Of a stretch of DNA of 64,000 nt, positions 19,148 through 27,350 are shown in pieces (the stretch's first letter is position 1; every line of letters begins with the position of its first letter). Source of the stretch: Dietzia aurantiaca (lineage in GTDB: Bacteria; Actinomycetota; Actinomycetes; Mycobacteriales; Mycobacteriaceae); assembly GCF_021033825.1 (NCBI RefSeq), contig NZ_JAIFXZ010000010.1, forward strand, positions 62,001 through 126,000, given 5' to 3'. Made by a program: the position numbers and the translations under genes. The notes under the pieces are model-generated. The model searched no databases, had not been told where the DNA came from, and was given only the letters and a program-made list of their open reading frames with translations.

Positions 19148-19537
19148 ACGCTGGGTTCTCCCTCAGGGGCGTTCGGCGCCGGGTCGGCTGTACACCGCCG
19201 GGCGCATGACGGGAATCGGCGGATTCGCTCCGCAAGATCCACAGGCGCGTCCGGACAGGCCGCGCGTGCGGACCCACATTACCCGCTGCATGCCCCCGTG
19301 TTATATCCGCCGATGCCCGGCCACGTCGCGCCGGTCGTCTCCGTGCGCACGTCAGCGGCACCCGGAGGACCCACCGCGTGGGCTGACTGTTATTTACAAC
19401 ACACGCCCCATCTGTAACACTGGCCCCAGACCGAGCACGTCACCACCTCCCCGGTGTCCACATCAGGGGGCATTGTGAGAACATCGAGCGGTCGACTGGT
19501 CGTCTCCGCCGACCGGTCCGCCCGCCTCATCCGAAGA
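19148..19537. other. Intergenic region between typA and the secreted-protein gene
   Basis: 390 bases between divergent genes with no convincing gene. It must hold the promoters of typA (minus) and the secreted protein (plus). The stretch 19388-19420 is AT-rich for this genome and carries the promoter candidate listed separately. In-frame GTG codons at 19454 and 19475 could extend the secreted protein into this region. Confidence 0.5.
19393..19420 (+). promoter_or_regulatory. Candidate promoter of the secreted-protein gene
   Basis: TTTACA (19393-19398) and TAACAC (19415-19420) are separated by 16 bases, in the only AT-rich island of the intergenic region. This is a reasonable sigma70-like -35/-10 pair for a GC-rich actinobacterium, but the match is loose and no start site is known. 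Confidence 0.3.
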
Positions 19538-20230
19538 ATGGACTCGCCAGTGATCCGCCACTCGCTCAGGACCTCGTTCCGGACCCTCGGCATCGGCGCC
19601 GTCGTCGCCATGGCCATGGGCCTGGCCGCACCCGCCGCCGCCAGCGCACAGTCGCTCGACGAACTGGGGCGCCCGACCGAGCCCGTCCTGCAGGCCATGG
19701 AAGGCCTGGCCGAGCAGCAGTGGATCCCCGAGGACACCCGCGGCACGATCCTGCGTCTCGTCGGGTTCTTCCGCGGCACCGGCGAGCCCGGCACCCCGCT
19801 CCCCGAGAACGGCCCGGTCATCGCGCAGTTCGCCTACCCGACCATCATGCAGAACTGCATCGGTGGCGAGCAGACCGCAGTGGGCGCCGCGACCGCCGTC
19901 CCCGGCCCGGCCGACCTCCCGCTCCCGGGTGTCCCGCAGAGCCAGCTGGGCTTCGTGTTCACCGCGCTGGGCACCGAGGGTGTCGCCGAGCACCAGGTGC
20001 AGCCCATGACCGTGGACTGGGTCAACATCCACAACGGCCGTCACGGCTCGACCGTCCTGACCTACAACGGCATCAACGAGGGTGGCCCCGCCACCCTCAA
20101 CGGCGTCGCGGACACCGGCCCCGGCCACGTCCTGATGGTCCTTCAGGGTGGTGTCACCACCAAGCTCGAGAACGGTGGAGACGTGAACTGTGTGCCGTTC
20201 CCGACCGTGGGATCCGCGTTCGTCGGCTGA
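19538..20230 (+). CDS. Secreted protein of unknown function, mycolata family
   Basis: About 230 residues. A signal peptide (IRHSLRTSFRTLGIGAVVAM, cleavage near AAASAQ) is followed by LDELGRPTEPVLQAMEGLAE and a beta-rich domain (GFVFTALGTEGVAE, VDWVNIHNGRHGSTVLTYNG, VLMVLQGGVTT). It has two cysteines (QNCIGG and VNCVPF) that may form a disulfide. Similar exported proteins exist in Rhodococcus and Gordonia as I remember; none has a known function. Start uncertain: ATG at 19538, GTG at 19550, or GTG at 19475, which has a GGGGG just upstream but adds a long tail before the signal. Confidence 0.75.
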   Translation: MDSPVIRHSLRTSFRTLGIGAVVAMAMGLAAPAAASAQSLDELGRPTEPVLQAMEGLAEQQWIPEDTRGTILRLVGFFRGTGEPGTPLPENGPVIAQFAYPTIMQNCIGGEQTAVGAATAVPGPADLPLPGVPQSQLGFVFTALGTEGVAEHQVQPMTVDWVNIHNGRHGSTVLTYNGINEGGPATLNGVADTGPGHVLMVLQGGVTTKLENGGDVNCVPFPTVGSAFVG

Positions 20231-20277
20231 GACCGGATCACCGCCGCCCGACCCGGGGGGCCGATCCCGTTCCGCGA

Positions 20278-21048
20278 ATGAGCACCGACGCCCCGGACAC
20301 GCGGGACCTCCGAGACGAGCTGAACAAGGCCCGCCGCGCCCTCTCGGGCGGCGGGCCTCTCGTCGTTCTCAGCGGCGCCGGCATGAGCGCCGAGAGCGGA
20401 GTACCCACTTTCCGCGACGCCCAGACCGGGTTGTGGGAGCGCTATGACCCCACCGAACTGGCGACGCCCGAGGCGTGGCTACACGACCCGGACAGGGTGT
20501 GGGCCTGGTACCGCTGGCGCGAACATCTCGTCTCCACAGCCCCACCCAACGCGGGTCATATCGCCGTCGCCCGGGCCGAGAGACACCGGCAGGTCGTGGT
20601 GGTCACCCAGAACGTCGACGATCTACACGAGCGCGCAGGCTCGACGGTGGTCCACCACGTCCACGGCAGCCTGTTCGCGCACCGCTGCGACACCTGCGGC
20701 GAGCCGATGGACCCCGGCCCGCCGTCGGCGGTGCCGGTGGATCACCTCGAACCGCCCCGCTGTCCGCGCGGCGACGGGCGGGCGAGGCCCGGCGTGGTGT
20801 GGTTCGGCGAGATGCTGCCTTCGGCTGCCTGGGAGGCTTCGGTGTCCGCCGTCACCGGGGCCTCGGCCGTCGTCGTCGTCGGCACGTCGGGCCTGGTCCA
20901 CCCCGCCGCGTCACTGCCCGCCCTCGCAGCGGAGACCGGCATATCCGTGATCGAGGTCAATCCCGGCCCCTCAGGCCTGGGCCGCGAGGTGGACGTCCAC
21001 CTCCGCGCGCCCGCGGGGCGGGTGCTCCCCGACCTGTTGGCCGACTGA
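20278..21048 (+). CDS. SIR2-family NAD-dependent protein deacylase (sirtuin, class III-like)
   Basis: 256 residues. It removes acyl groups from lysines using NAD+. Motifs: GAGMSAESGVPTFRD (NAD site, 33-47), VTQNVDDLHERAG (109-121), catalytic His129 in HVHGSL, and VVVGTSGLVHPAA. Tyr78 and Arg81 (WYRWR) match the Y-x-x-R pair that gives class III sirtuins a preference for succinyl and malonyl groups. The zinc site is incomplete: Cys137, Cys140 and Cys162 are present, but residue 165, normally Cys (CPxCGG), is Gly (CPRGDG). The ATG at 20278 lies 47 bases after the secreted protein. Confidence 0.88.
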   Translation: MSTDAPDTRDLRDELNKARRALSGGGPLVVLSGAGMSAESGVPTFRDAQTGLWERYDPTELATPEAWLHDPDRVWAWYRWREHLVSTAPPNAGHIAVARAERHRQVVVVTQNVDDLHERAGSTVVHHVHGSLFAHRCDTCGEPMDPGPPSAVPVDHLEPPRCPRGDGRARPGVVWFGEMLPSAAWEASVSAVTGASAVVVVGTSGLVHPAASLPALAAETGISVIEVNPGPSGLGREVDVHLRAPAGRVLPDLLAD

Positions 21049-21226
21049 CAGCGGCCTGAGCTGCGCTCCCCTGCCTGCGACGCCCTGACGGGCGTGGGGA
21101 ACCCGCGGATCGTCATTTCCGCCTCCTCGGCCAGGCCCGCAGTCTAGCGTTCTGTTATCAGCGACGTCGCGGTGACAGCGCTGCCCCGGCAGTGGCCCGG
21201 GACTTCCAGGAGGAGGAATCCGACGC

Positions 21227-21988
21227 ATGTCCGACTCAACAAATCCATCCACTCCCGCGATCGTGGCCGCCGAACTCATCGGCACCTTCTGGCTCGTCCT
21301 CGGAGGATGCGGCACCGCGGTCTTCGCCGCCATCCAGGTCGCCGACGGCGAGGCCGGCGCGCTCGTGCCCGTGGGGGTCGGCTATCTCGGCGTCGCGCTG
21401 GCCTTCGGCCTCACCGTCCTGACCGGCGCCTACGCCGTCGCCCATATCTCGGGAGCCCACTTCAACCCCGCCGTCAGCGTCGGCGCCGCGATGTCCGGGC
21501 GTCTGCCCTGGTCGCGGCTCCCGCTCTACATAGTGAGCCAGGTCGTGGGCGGGCTGCTCGCAGGCACGCTGATCTTCGTGGTCGCCAGCGGCAAGGCCGG
21601 TTTCGAGGCCACCGGCGGAATGGCGGCCAACGGCTACGGCGCACATTCCCCCGACGGGTACAGCCTGCTCTCCGCGCTGATCATCGAGATCGTTCTCACC
21701 GCCCTGTTCGTGTGGGTGATCCTGGGCGCAACAGACGGTCGTGCGCCCGTCGGGTTCGCGCCGGCCGCCATCGGCCTGACCCTCACCCTCATCCACCTCA
21801 TCTCGATCCCGATCACCAACACCTCCGTCAACCCGGCCCGTTCCACTGCCGTGGCGTTCTTCAACGGGGACGGGGCCCCCGGACAGCTCTGGCTGTTCTG
21901 GCTGGCACCGATCGTGGGCGCGCTCATCGCAGGCGCGCTGTACGAGCCACTGTTCGGCAGCCGGTCGCGCCGGGCCGTGCCCGCCTGA
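21227..21988 (+). CDS. aqpZ: Aquaporin Z-type water channel
   Basis: 253 residues, MIP family, six membrane helices in two homologous halves. Both NPA loops are intact: [12 protein letters not shown] (about 76-87) and [14 protein letters not shown] (about 198-211), the latter with the selectivity-filter Arg. The rest of the filter and the [20 protein letters not shown] start fit AqpZ rather than a glycerol facilitator. A very good AGGAGGA site precedes the ATG. It is followed by a strong hairpin terminator shared with the convergent coiled-coil gene. About 180 bases upstream hold the promoter. Confidence 0.93.
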   Translation: MSDSTNPSTPAIVAAELIGTFWLVLGGCGTAVFAAIQVADGEAGALVPVGVGYLGVALAFGLTVLTGAYAVAHISGAHFNPAVSVGAAMSGRLPWSRLPLYIVSQVVGGLLAGTLIFVVASGKAGFEATGGMAANGYGAHSPDGYSLLSALIIEIVLTALFVWVILGATDGRAPVGFAPAAIGLTLTLIHLISIPITNTSVNPARSTAVAFFNGDGAPGQLWLFWLAPIVGALIAGALYEPLFGSRSRRAVPA

Positions 21989-22001
21989 GAAAGGCCTGCA
22001 A

Positions 22002-22038
22002 CTGGTCGGCCGCCTCCCCCGACGAGGCGACCGACCAG
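22002..22038. terminator. Bidirectional hairpin terminator, aqpZ / coiled-coil gene
   Basis: CTGGTCGGCCGCCTC (22002-22016) pairs with GAGGCGACCGACCAG (22024-22038), 14 of 15 positions, around a 7-base loop. It lies between two convergent genes and has no T-run, as is common in GC-rich actinobacteria. Confidence 0.75.
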
Positions 22039-22049
22039 CCTGCGGACTC

Positions 22050-22616
22050 CTAGCGTCGAGGAGCGTCCGGATCGATACGGTCGGGTGCGTCATCGAGCGG
22101 GCCCGGGGCCCGGCGTCCGTCCGGACCGGCGCCCGGCCCACTGATCCCGGCGCCCGCGCCCGAATCCAGCGGATCGTCCACGTTGTCGGTCCGTACGCGG
22201 TGGCGCCCCTCGTCCCGGCCCGGGCCGGCGCCCCGATCGCGGGATCGGTCATCGAGCCGGGCATCGTCGTCAGCCCGGTGGCGGGGATCGAGCTTCTCCG
22301 CGGTGCGCTCCATCCGCCGTACGTCGCTCTTCTGCTCGTCGAGGGCCCCACGGCGGTGGTCGGCCTCGGCGCGGAGCATGTCCGCCTCCGCGGACTTGGC
22401 CCTGGCCTCCTGCTCGGCGGCGCCTGCCCGGTGCTCCTGCTCACGAGCCGCGGCCTCCTGATGGTCCAGCCTCTTCTCGCGCTGACGGGCGTCGCGACGC
22501 AGTTCCGACGCCTCCGTCAGCTTCTTCCGATTGTTGTTCCGGGCGGCCAGAGCGATGAGCGCGATGACGATGATCAACGCGATCACCGCGATAACTATCC
22601 AGATCACGGGATCCAT
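22050..22616 (-). CDS. Membrane-anchored coiled-coil protein, unknown
   Basis: 188 residues. One N-terminal membrane helix (VIWIVIAVIALIIVIALIAL) is followed by a charged alpha-helical region rich in Glu/Arg/Ala heptads (about 30-115). The C-terminal tail is disordered and rich in Asp, Arg, Gly and Pro. No enzyme motif is seen. AAAAGGAGA six bases before the ATG supports the start. It looks like a cytoplasm-facing tether or envelope-stress protein of a type common in Mycobacteriales; its function is not inferable. Confidence 0.75.
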   Translation of the reverse strand: MDPVIWIVIAVIALIIVIALIALAARNNNRKKLTEASELRRDARQREKRLDHQEAAAREQEHRAGAAEQEARAKSAEADMLRAEADHRRGALDEQKSDVRRMERTAEKLDPRHRADDDARLDDRSRDRGAGPGRDEGRHRVRTDNVDDPLDSGAGAGISGPGAGPDGRRAPGPLDDAPDRIDPDAPRR

Positions 22617-22723
22617 GGCGGTCTCCTTTTCCGGGTCACTGGTCGTGCAGATTCATCAGTGCCTCCGGAACCTAATCCCGACCGCCGTGGGGCGCTACCG
22701 GACTACCGATGATCGGCGGCGAC

Positions 22724-23710
22724 TCAGCTCAGGGCCGGGATGACCTCCCGTTCGAACAGCTCGAGGCCCGAGGTGTCGGTGGCGATCTCCGGGAAGTAGA
22801 AGATCCCGTACTCCATCCCCTGTGCCTTGAGCCCGGCCAGATTCTCGGTGATCTGCTCGGGGGTACCCACTGCCGGCAATCCCTGATAGGCGCCCAGCTG
22901 GCGATCGGCCTCCTCGGCGCCGACGTGGCGGGCCATCCGGTCGTGCATGAACGCGAGCCGGTCGGCGACCTCCCGCTCGGTCTCGCCGATCGCCACGTTG
23001 TAGTTCGCGGTGCGGGTGATCTCCGCCGGATCTCGACCGATGTCTGCGCAGTGGCCCCGCAGCACCTCGGACTTGTGGGCGAAGCCGTCCGGGGTGCCGT
23101 CGAAATTCGTGTAGTCCGCGTGGCGGGCCGCGATCCGCAGGGTCTTCCGCTCCCCGCCGCCGGCGATCCACAGCGGGATGCCACCCTCCTGCAGGGGTCG
23201 GGGCTGCACGATCGCGCCGTCCACCTGATAGTGGTCGCCGTGCAGGGAGGCGACACCGTCCGACCACGCGTCGAGCATGATCCGGACACCCTCGTCGAGC
23301 ATGGCCAGCCGCTCGCCGCCGGACGGGAACCCGAAGCCGTAGGCCCGCCATTCGTGCTCGTACCACCCGGCGCCGATCCCCATTTCGACGCGGCCGCCGG
23401 AGATCACGTCGACGGTCGCGGCGATCTTCGCCAGCATCGCCGGGTTCCGGTACCCGATACAGGTGCACATCTGCCCCAGGCGGACGCGGGAGGTCACCGC
23501 CCCGAGCGCCGACATCAGGCTCCACGCCTCGTGCGTCGCCTCGGTCCGGGTCAGCGGGGAGGTGTGCATGTGGTCATAGACCCACACGGACTCCCACGGG
23601 CCCGAGTCGGCCCGCGCGGCGAGCTCCGAGATAGCGGGCCAGTGCCCGGCGGGCGGGACGTCCACCAGGTCGAGCCGCCAGCCCTGAGGAAGAAACAGTC
23701 CGAATCGCAT
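22724..23710 (-). CDS. Luciferase-like oxidoreductase, F420-dependent type (TIGR03560-like)
   Basis: 328 residues, bacterial-luciferase TIM barrel. MRFGLFLPQGWRLDLVDVPP, VWVYDHMHTSP, VTSRVRLGQMCTCIGYRNPAMLAKIAATVDVISGGRVEMGIGAG and PLWIAGGGERKTLRIAARHAD are typical of actinobacterial F420-dependent LLM enzymes. The substrate is unknown. The ATG at 23710 gives the family N-terminus; the longer frame to 23863 overlaps the GlgC-like gene. fbiC in the same window shows that F420 is available, but FMN use cannot be excluded. Confidence 0.87.
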   Translation of the reverse strand: MRFGLFLPQGWRLDLVDVPPAGHWPAISELAARADSGPWESVWVYDHMHTSPLTRTEATHEAWSLMSALGAVTSRVRLGQMCTCIGYRNPAMLAKIAATVDVISGGRVEMGIGAGWYEHEWRAYGFGFPSGGERLAMLDEGVRIMLDAWSDGVASLHGDHYQVDGAIVQPRPLQEGGIPLWIAGGGERKTLRIAARHADYTNFDGTPDGFAHKSEVLRGHCADIGRDPAEITRTANYNVAIGETEREVADRLAFMHDRMARHVGAEEADRQLGAYQGLPAVGTPEQITENLAGLKAQGMEYGIFYFPEIATDTSGLELFEREVIPALS

Positions 23711-23801
23711 GGTCACGAGCCTAGCGCCGCGCGGTTCTTCCCGCCCCGAAGTCACCTCACGTTCAGCTGCCCGGGTGTCCGGGCCGGTCGCTGCCCACAG
23801 G

Positions 23802-25028
23802 TCAGGTTCGGGGGTCTTCGTCGTCGGGCGGATCCATCTCGCCCGCACGCACGGTGAACCCACTCGGACGCGGACCGTCCTGGGCGTGCCACAGCAGCGT
23901 CACCTGCACCGTCGTCTCGTCCGCACCGACCTGGTGCTCGCCGATCCGGGCGTCGACCGGAACCTCGACCCCGGAATCGACCACCGCGGTCTCCACCCGG
24001 GCCCCGGCCCGCACCACGGCCCCGGGGAGGATCACGCTGTCGCGGACCACCGCGCCGTGCTCGACGACCGCCCCGGGTCCGATCACGGAGTGCTCCACCA
24101 TGCCGCGGATCACCGCCCCGCGCCCCAGGAGCGATCGGGTGACCTCCGCCTGTGGCCCCGTCCTGGCCGGCCCGCTGAACGACGACGTCGTCCGCAGCGG
24201 CCATCCGGGAACGTCGAGCTCATGGACAGGCGGCTCGCCCAACAGGTCCATGTGGCCGGCCCAGTACGACGCGACCGTGCCCACATCGCGCCAGTAACCG
24301 TCGTGCCGCCACTGACGCGCATGCCCTGCTGCGACCATCGCCGGCACCACGTTCTCCCCGAGATCCCCGGGATCGCCGCCCCCGGCGGTGAGCGCCTCTT
24401 CATGGGCGGCCTCGAGCCGGGAGATCAGGGCATCGGTGTTGAAGACGAAGATCTCGGCGCAGACCAGGTCGGAGGACGGATCCTCGGGTTTGTGACTGTA
24501 GGCGGTGACGGCGCCGTCGTCGACCTCCACCACCCCGTACCGACCGGCATCGCGCGGATCCACGCGCGTGGTCACCATCGTGACCTCCGCGAACGACGCC
24601 AGGTGGTCGCGCACGATCGCCTCGTAGTCCAGGCGGTACACCGCGTCCGCACTGACCACGACGGTCACCTCGGGTGCCGCCCTGCGCAGCGGTTCGACCT
24701 GCTTCCACAGCGCGTCGGTCGTACCGGAGTGGAACCCGTCGCGACCGGTGCCCTGCGACGGATGCAGGACCAGCAGGCCCCCGTCGAGACGGTCCAGATC
24801 CCACGGGCGGCCGCTGCGCAGGTGGGCGCCGAGCGACACGGGATGGAACTGCTGGATCGCCCAGACGTCCCGGAATCCGGAGTTCGCCGCGTTGCTCAGT
24901 GCGAAGTCCACCAGGTGGTAGCCGGCGCCGAACGGCACGGCGGGCTTGGCGCGGTGCCTGGTGAGCGCACGCAGCCGCGAGCCGGCACCGCCGGCCAGAA
25001 CGAACGTGACGACAGAGGGCGGGGCCAT
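23802..25028 (-). CDS. GlgC-like sugar-phosphate nucleotidyltransferase
   Basis: 408 residues. The N-terminal nucleotidyltransferase domain has FVLAGGAGSRLRALTRHRAKPAVPFG (nucleotide site, with the RAKPAVPFG of GlgC), VDFALSNAANSGF, SADAVYRLDYEAIV and DGYWRDVGTVASYW. The C-terminal part has beta-helix repeats (IRGMVEHSVIGPGAVVEHGAVVRDSVILPGAVV). GlgC makes ADP-glucose from glucose-1-phosphate for glycogen. This copy deviates from housekeeping GlgC in places (the expected QYKSHSL is QQFHPVSLGAH) and has no glycogen gene beside it, so it may be a paralog with changed regulation or substrate. Confidence 0.82.
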   Translation of the reverse strand: MAPPSVVTFVLAGGAGSRLRALTRHRAKPAVPFGAGYHLVDFALSNAANSGFRDVWAIQQFHPVSLGAHLRSGRPWDLDRLDGGLLVLHPSQGTGRDGFHSGTTDALWKQVEPLRRAAPEVTVVVSADAVYRLDYEAIVRDHLASFAEVTMVTTRVDPRDAGRYGVVEVDDGAVTAYSHKPEDPSSDLVCAEIFVFNTDALISRLEAAHEEALTAGGGDPGDLGENVVPAMVAAGHARQWRHDGYWRDVGTVASYWAGHMDLLGEPPVHELDVPGWPLRTTSSFSGPARTGPQAEVTRSLLGRGAVIRGMVEHSVIGPGAVVEHGAVVRDSVILPGAVVRAGARVETAVVDSGVEVPVDARIGEHQVGADETTVQVTLLWHAQDGPRPSGFTVRAGEMDPPDDEDPRT

Positions 25029-25219
25029 GTGACCGGTCCTCTCCCGCGCCCGGGACCGGGGCGCGTCATGTCGCCCACTCTAGTTGCGGAAGCGGCCCGC
25101 GGGCTCCTTAACGGACCCGCTTTTGCCCCACGGCAAACACTTAGGTTAGGTTTGGCTAAGCGGTGCCCGGGGTCACATGGGCGGCGTTATCCGAGACTCA
25201 AAGCAAAGCAAGGAATTCC
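25029..25219. other. Divergent control region, GlgC-like / siderophore importer
   Basis: 190 bases between divergent genes. They hold the IdeR-like box listed separately, the ribosome site AAGGAA before the binding-protein ATG, and presumably both promoters. No gene is visible. Confidence 0.6.
25141..25159 (+). promoter_or_regulatory. Iron box (DtxR/IdeR operator)
   Basis: TTAGGTTAGGTTTGGCTAA agrees with the 19-bp DtxR/IdeR consensus TTAGGTTAGSCTAACCTAA at 15 of 19 positions; the left half-site is perfect. It lies 61 bases before the siderophore-binding lipoprotein start, as expected for iron-repressed transcription. Confidence 0.8.
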
Positions 25220-26212
25220 ATGACTTCCACACGACTGCGTATCGGTGCTGTCCTCAGTGCACTCGCCCTCGGCCTCACCGCCTGCGGTGCGGACGACTCC
25301 GGAACCGAGACCGTCGCCGAGGGCGAGACCACGACCATCGAGGTCGAGGACAACAACGGCGTGCAGACCGTCACCGTTCCGCCGCGGTCGGTCGTCGCGA
25401 CGGACAACCGGACGTTCGAGACCCTCGCCGACTGGGGCGTCCCGCTCAGCGCCGGCGCCGTCTCGCTGATGCCGAAGACCATCTCCTACAAGTCGGATGA
25501 CTCGATCATCGACCTGGGCAGCCACCGCGAGCCGGACCTCGAGGCCGTCGTCGCCGCCGATCCGGATCTGATCATCAACGGCCAGCGCTTCACGCAGTAC
25601 CACGATGACTTCACGAGCCTCGTCCCCGACGCCACGGTGCTGTCCCTGGATCCGCGCGACGGCCAGCCGTTCGACGAGGAACTCAAGCGGCAGACCACCG
25701 TCCTCGGCGAGGTCTTCGGCAAGGAGACCGAGGCCGAGCAGCTCAACGCCGACTTCGACGCCTCCATCGAGCGCGTCAAGGCCGCCTACGAGCCGGGCAT
25801 GACGGTCATGGCCGTCATCACCTCCGGTGGCAACATCAACTACGCGACCCCCGGCACCGGCCGCACCCTGGGGCCGCTCTTCGACATCTTCGACTTCACC
25901 CCGTCGCTGGAGGTCGAGGACGGCTCGGGTAACCACCAGGGCGACGACATCTCCGTCGAGGCGATCGCCGACTCGAACCCGGACCTCATCCTCGTCATGG
26001 ACCGCGACGCCGGCACCTCGACGGGCGCGGACGACCCCAGCTACCGCCCGGCCAGCGAGCTGCTCTCCGAGTCCGCCGCACTCCAGCGCGTGACCGCGGT
26101 GCAGGACGAGAACATCGTCTACATGCCCGCCGACACGTACACCAACGAGAGCATCCAGACCTACACCGAGTTCTTCAACTCGCTCGCCGATCAGCTCGAG
26201 GCACAGAACTGA
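25220..26212 (+). CDS. Iron-siderophore ABC importer, substrate-binding lipoprotein
   Basis: 330 residues. The lipoprotein signal GAVLSALALGLTAC (modified Cys near residue 22) is followed by a class III (helical-backbone) periplasmic-binding fold: TVTVPPRSVVATDNRTFETLADWG, DLGSHREPDLEAVVAADPDLIING, SVEAIADSNPDLILVMDRDA. These proteins deliver ferric siderophores to FecCD-type permeases. The closest types are the FatB/CeuE-like receptors of catecholate siderophores. The ATG has AAGGAA five bases upstream. It is the first gene of a four-gene importer and lies directly behind an IdeR-like box. Confidence 0.92.
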   Translation: MTSTRLRIGAVLSALALGLTACGADDSGTETVAEGETTTIEVEDNNGVQTVTVPPRSVVATDNRTFETLADWGVPLSAGAVSLMPKTISYKSDDSIIDLGSHREPDLEAVVAADPDLIINGQRFTQYHDDFTSLVPDATVLSLDPRDGQPFDEELKRQTTVLGEVFGKETEAEQLNADFDASIERVKAAYEPGMTVMAVITSGGNINYATPGTGRTLGPLFDIFDFTPSLEVEDGSGNHQGDDISVEAIADSNPDLILVMDRDAGTSTGADDPSYRPASELLSESAALQRVTAVQDENIVYMPADTYTNESIQTYTEFFNSLADQLEAQN

Positions 26213-26231
26213 GTACCCGAGAGCTCTAGAA

Positions 26232-26270
26232 CGAGGGTGGGGACCGCCGGAGCCGGTGGCCCCACCCTCG
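26232..26270 (+). terminator. Intra-operon hairpin after the siderophore-binding gene
   Basis: CGAGGGTGGGG (26232-26242) pairs perfectly with CCCCACCCTCG (26260-26270), and the loop can pair again (ACCG/CGGT). It lies between the binding-protein gene and the permease genes. It may act as a partial terminator or RNA stabiliser that keeps the binding protein in excess. Confidence 0.65.
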
Positions 26271-26342
26271 TCGTCGTCCGCCGACCCCGGTCGACGGAGC
26301 TTCTTCCGCCCACATCCCGACGACATCGATTGACGGCCAGAC

Positions 26343-27350
26343 GTGACGACCTCCTCCACATCTTCCCCGCCCGGACCGGATAACACCCGGGCGCGGTCCA
26401 AGGGCACACTGTTCGACTGGAAACTCCTCATCGGATTCCTGGTCGTCGCGGCCCTGTTGGCGCTGTCCCTGTTCACCGGCGTCTACGACGTCTTCGGCGC
26501 CGACGACGGCTCGGAGATGTTCGGCATCACCCGGATCCCCCGGACCATCGCGCTCGTCCTGGCCGGCGCGGCGATGGCGATGTCCGGACTCGTGATGCAG
26601 CTGCTGACCCAGAACCGGTTCGTCGAGCCCACCACGACGGGCACCACCGAGTGGGCGGGACTGGGGCTCCTCGCGGTCATCGTCTTCTTCCCCGGCGCGG
26701 ACATCCTCACCAGGATGATCGGTGCCGTCATCGCCGCCTTCATCGGCACGATGGTCTTCTTCCTCTTCCTGCGCCGGGTCTCGCTGCGCTCCTCGATGAT
26801 CGTCCCGATCGTGGGGATCATGCTCGGAGCGGTCGTCGGCTCGGTCTCCACGTTCATCGCGCTGCAGACAGACATGCTGCAGAGCCTGGGGATCTGGTTC
26901 GCCGGCAGCTTCACCTCCGTGATCCGCGGCCAGTACGAGGTCCTGTGGATCGTGGCGCTCGTCGGGGTCGCCGTGTTCTTCGTCGCGGACCGCTTCACCG
27001 TGGCCGGTCTCGGCGAGGAGATCTCCACGAACGTCGGCCTGAACTACAACCGCATCCTGCTGCTGGGAACCGCCCTCATCTCCGTCGCGACCGGTGTGGT
27101 GACCGTCGTGGTGGGCAATCTGCCGTTCCTCGGGCTCATCGTCCCCAACATCGTCTCGATGATCCGTGGGGACGACCTGCGCAGCAATCTGCCGTGGGTC
27201 TGTCTCCTCGGTATCGGCATCGTCACCGTCTGCGACCTGATCGGCAGGACCATCATCATGCCGTTCGAGGTCCCGGTCTCGCTGATCCTCGGGGTCGTCG
27301 GCTCGATCGTGTTCGTCGCCCTCCTGCTCAGGCAGCGCAGCAATGGATAG
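26343..27350 (+). CDS. FecCD-type siderophore permease, subunit 1
   Basis: 335 residues with about nine to ten membrane helices. Family motifs: GITRIPRTIALVLAGAAMAMSGLVMQLLTQNRFVEPTT (RxPR and the GAxLAxSG equivalent) and GNLPFLGLIVPNIV with the coupling glycine region. It forms a heterodimer with the next gene's product. A GTG start at 26343 is used. A hairpin separates it from the binding-protein gene, and its last 8 bases overlap the next permease, so those two are coupled. Confidence 0.92.
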   Translation: MTTSSTSSPPGPDNTRARSKGTLFDWKLLIGFLVVAALLALSLFTGVYDVFGADDGSEMFGITRIPRTIALVLAGAAMAMSGLVMQLLTQNRFVEPTTTGTTEWAGLGLLAVIVFFPGADILTRMIGAVIAAFIGTMVFFLFLRRVSLRSSMIVPIVGIMLGAVVGSVSTFIALQTDMLQSLGIWFAGSFTSVIRGQYEVLWIVALVGVAVFFVADRFTVAGLGEEISTNVGLNYNRILLLGTALISVATGVVTVVVGNLPFLGLIVPNIVSMIRGDDLRSNLPWVCLLGIGIVTVCDLIGRTIIMPFEVPVSLILGVVGSIVFVALLLRQRSNG

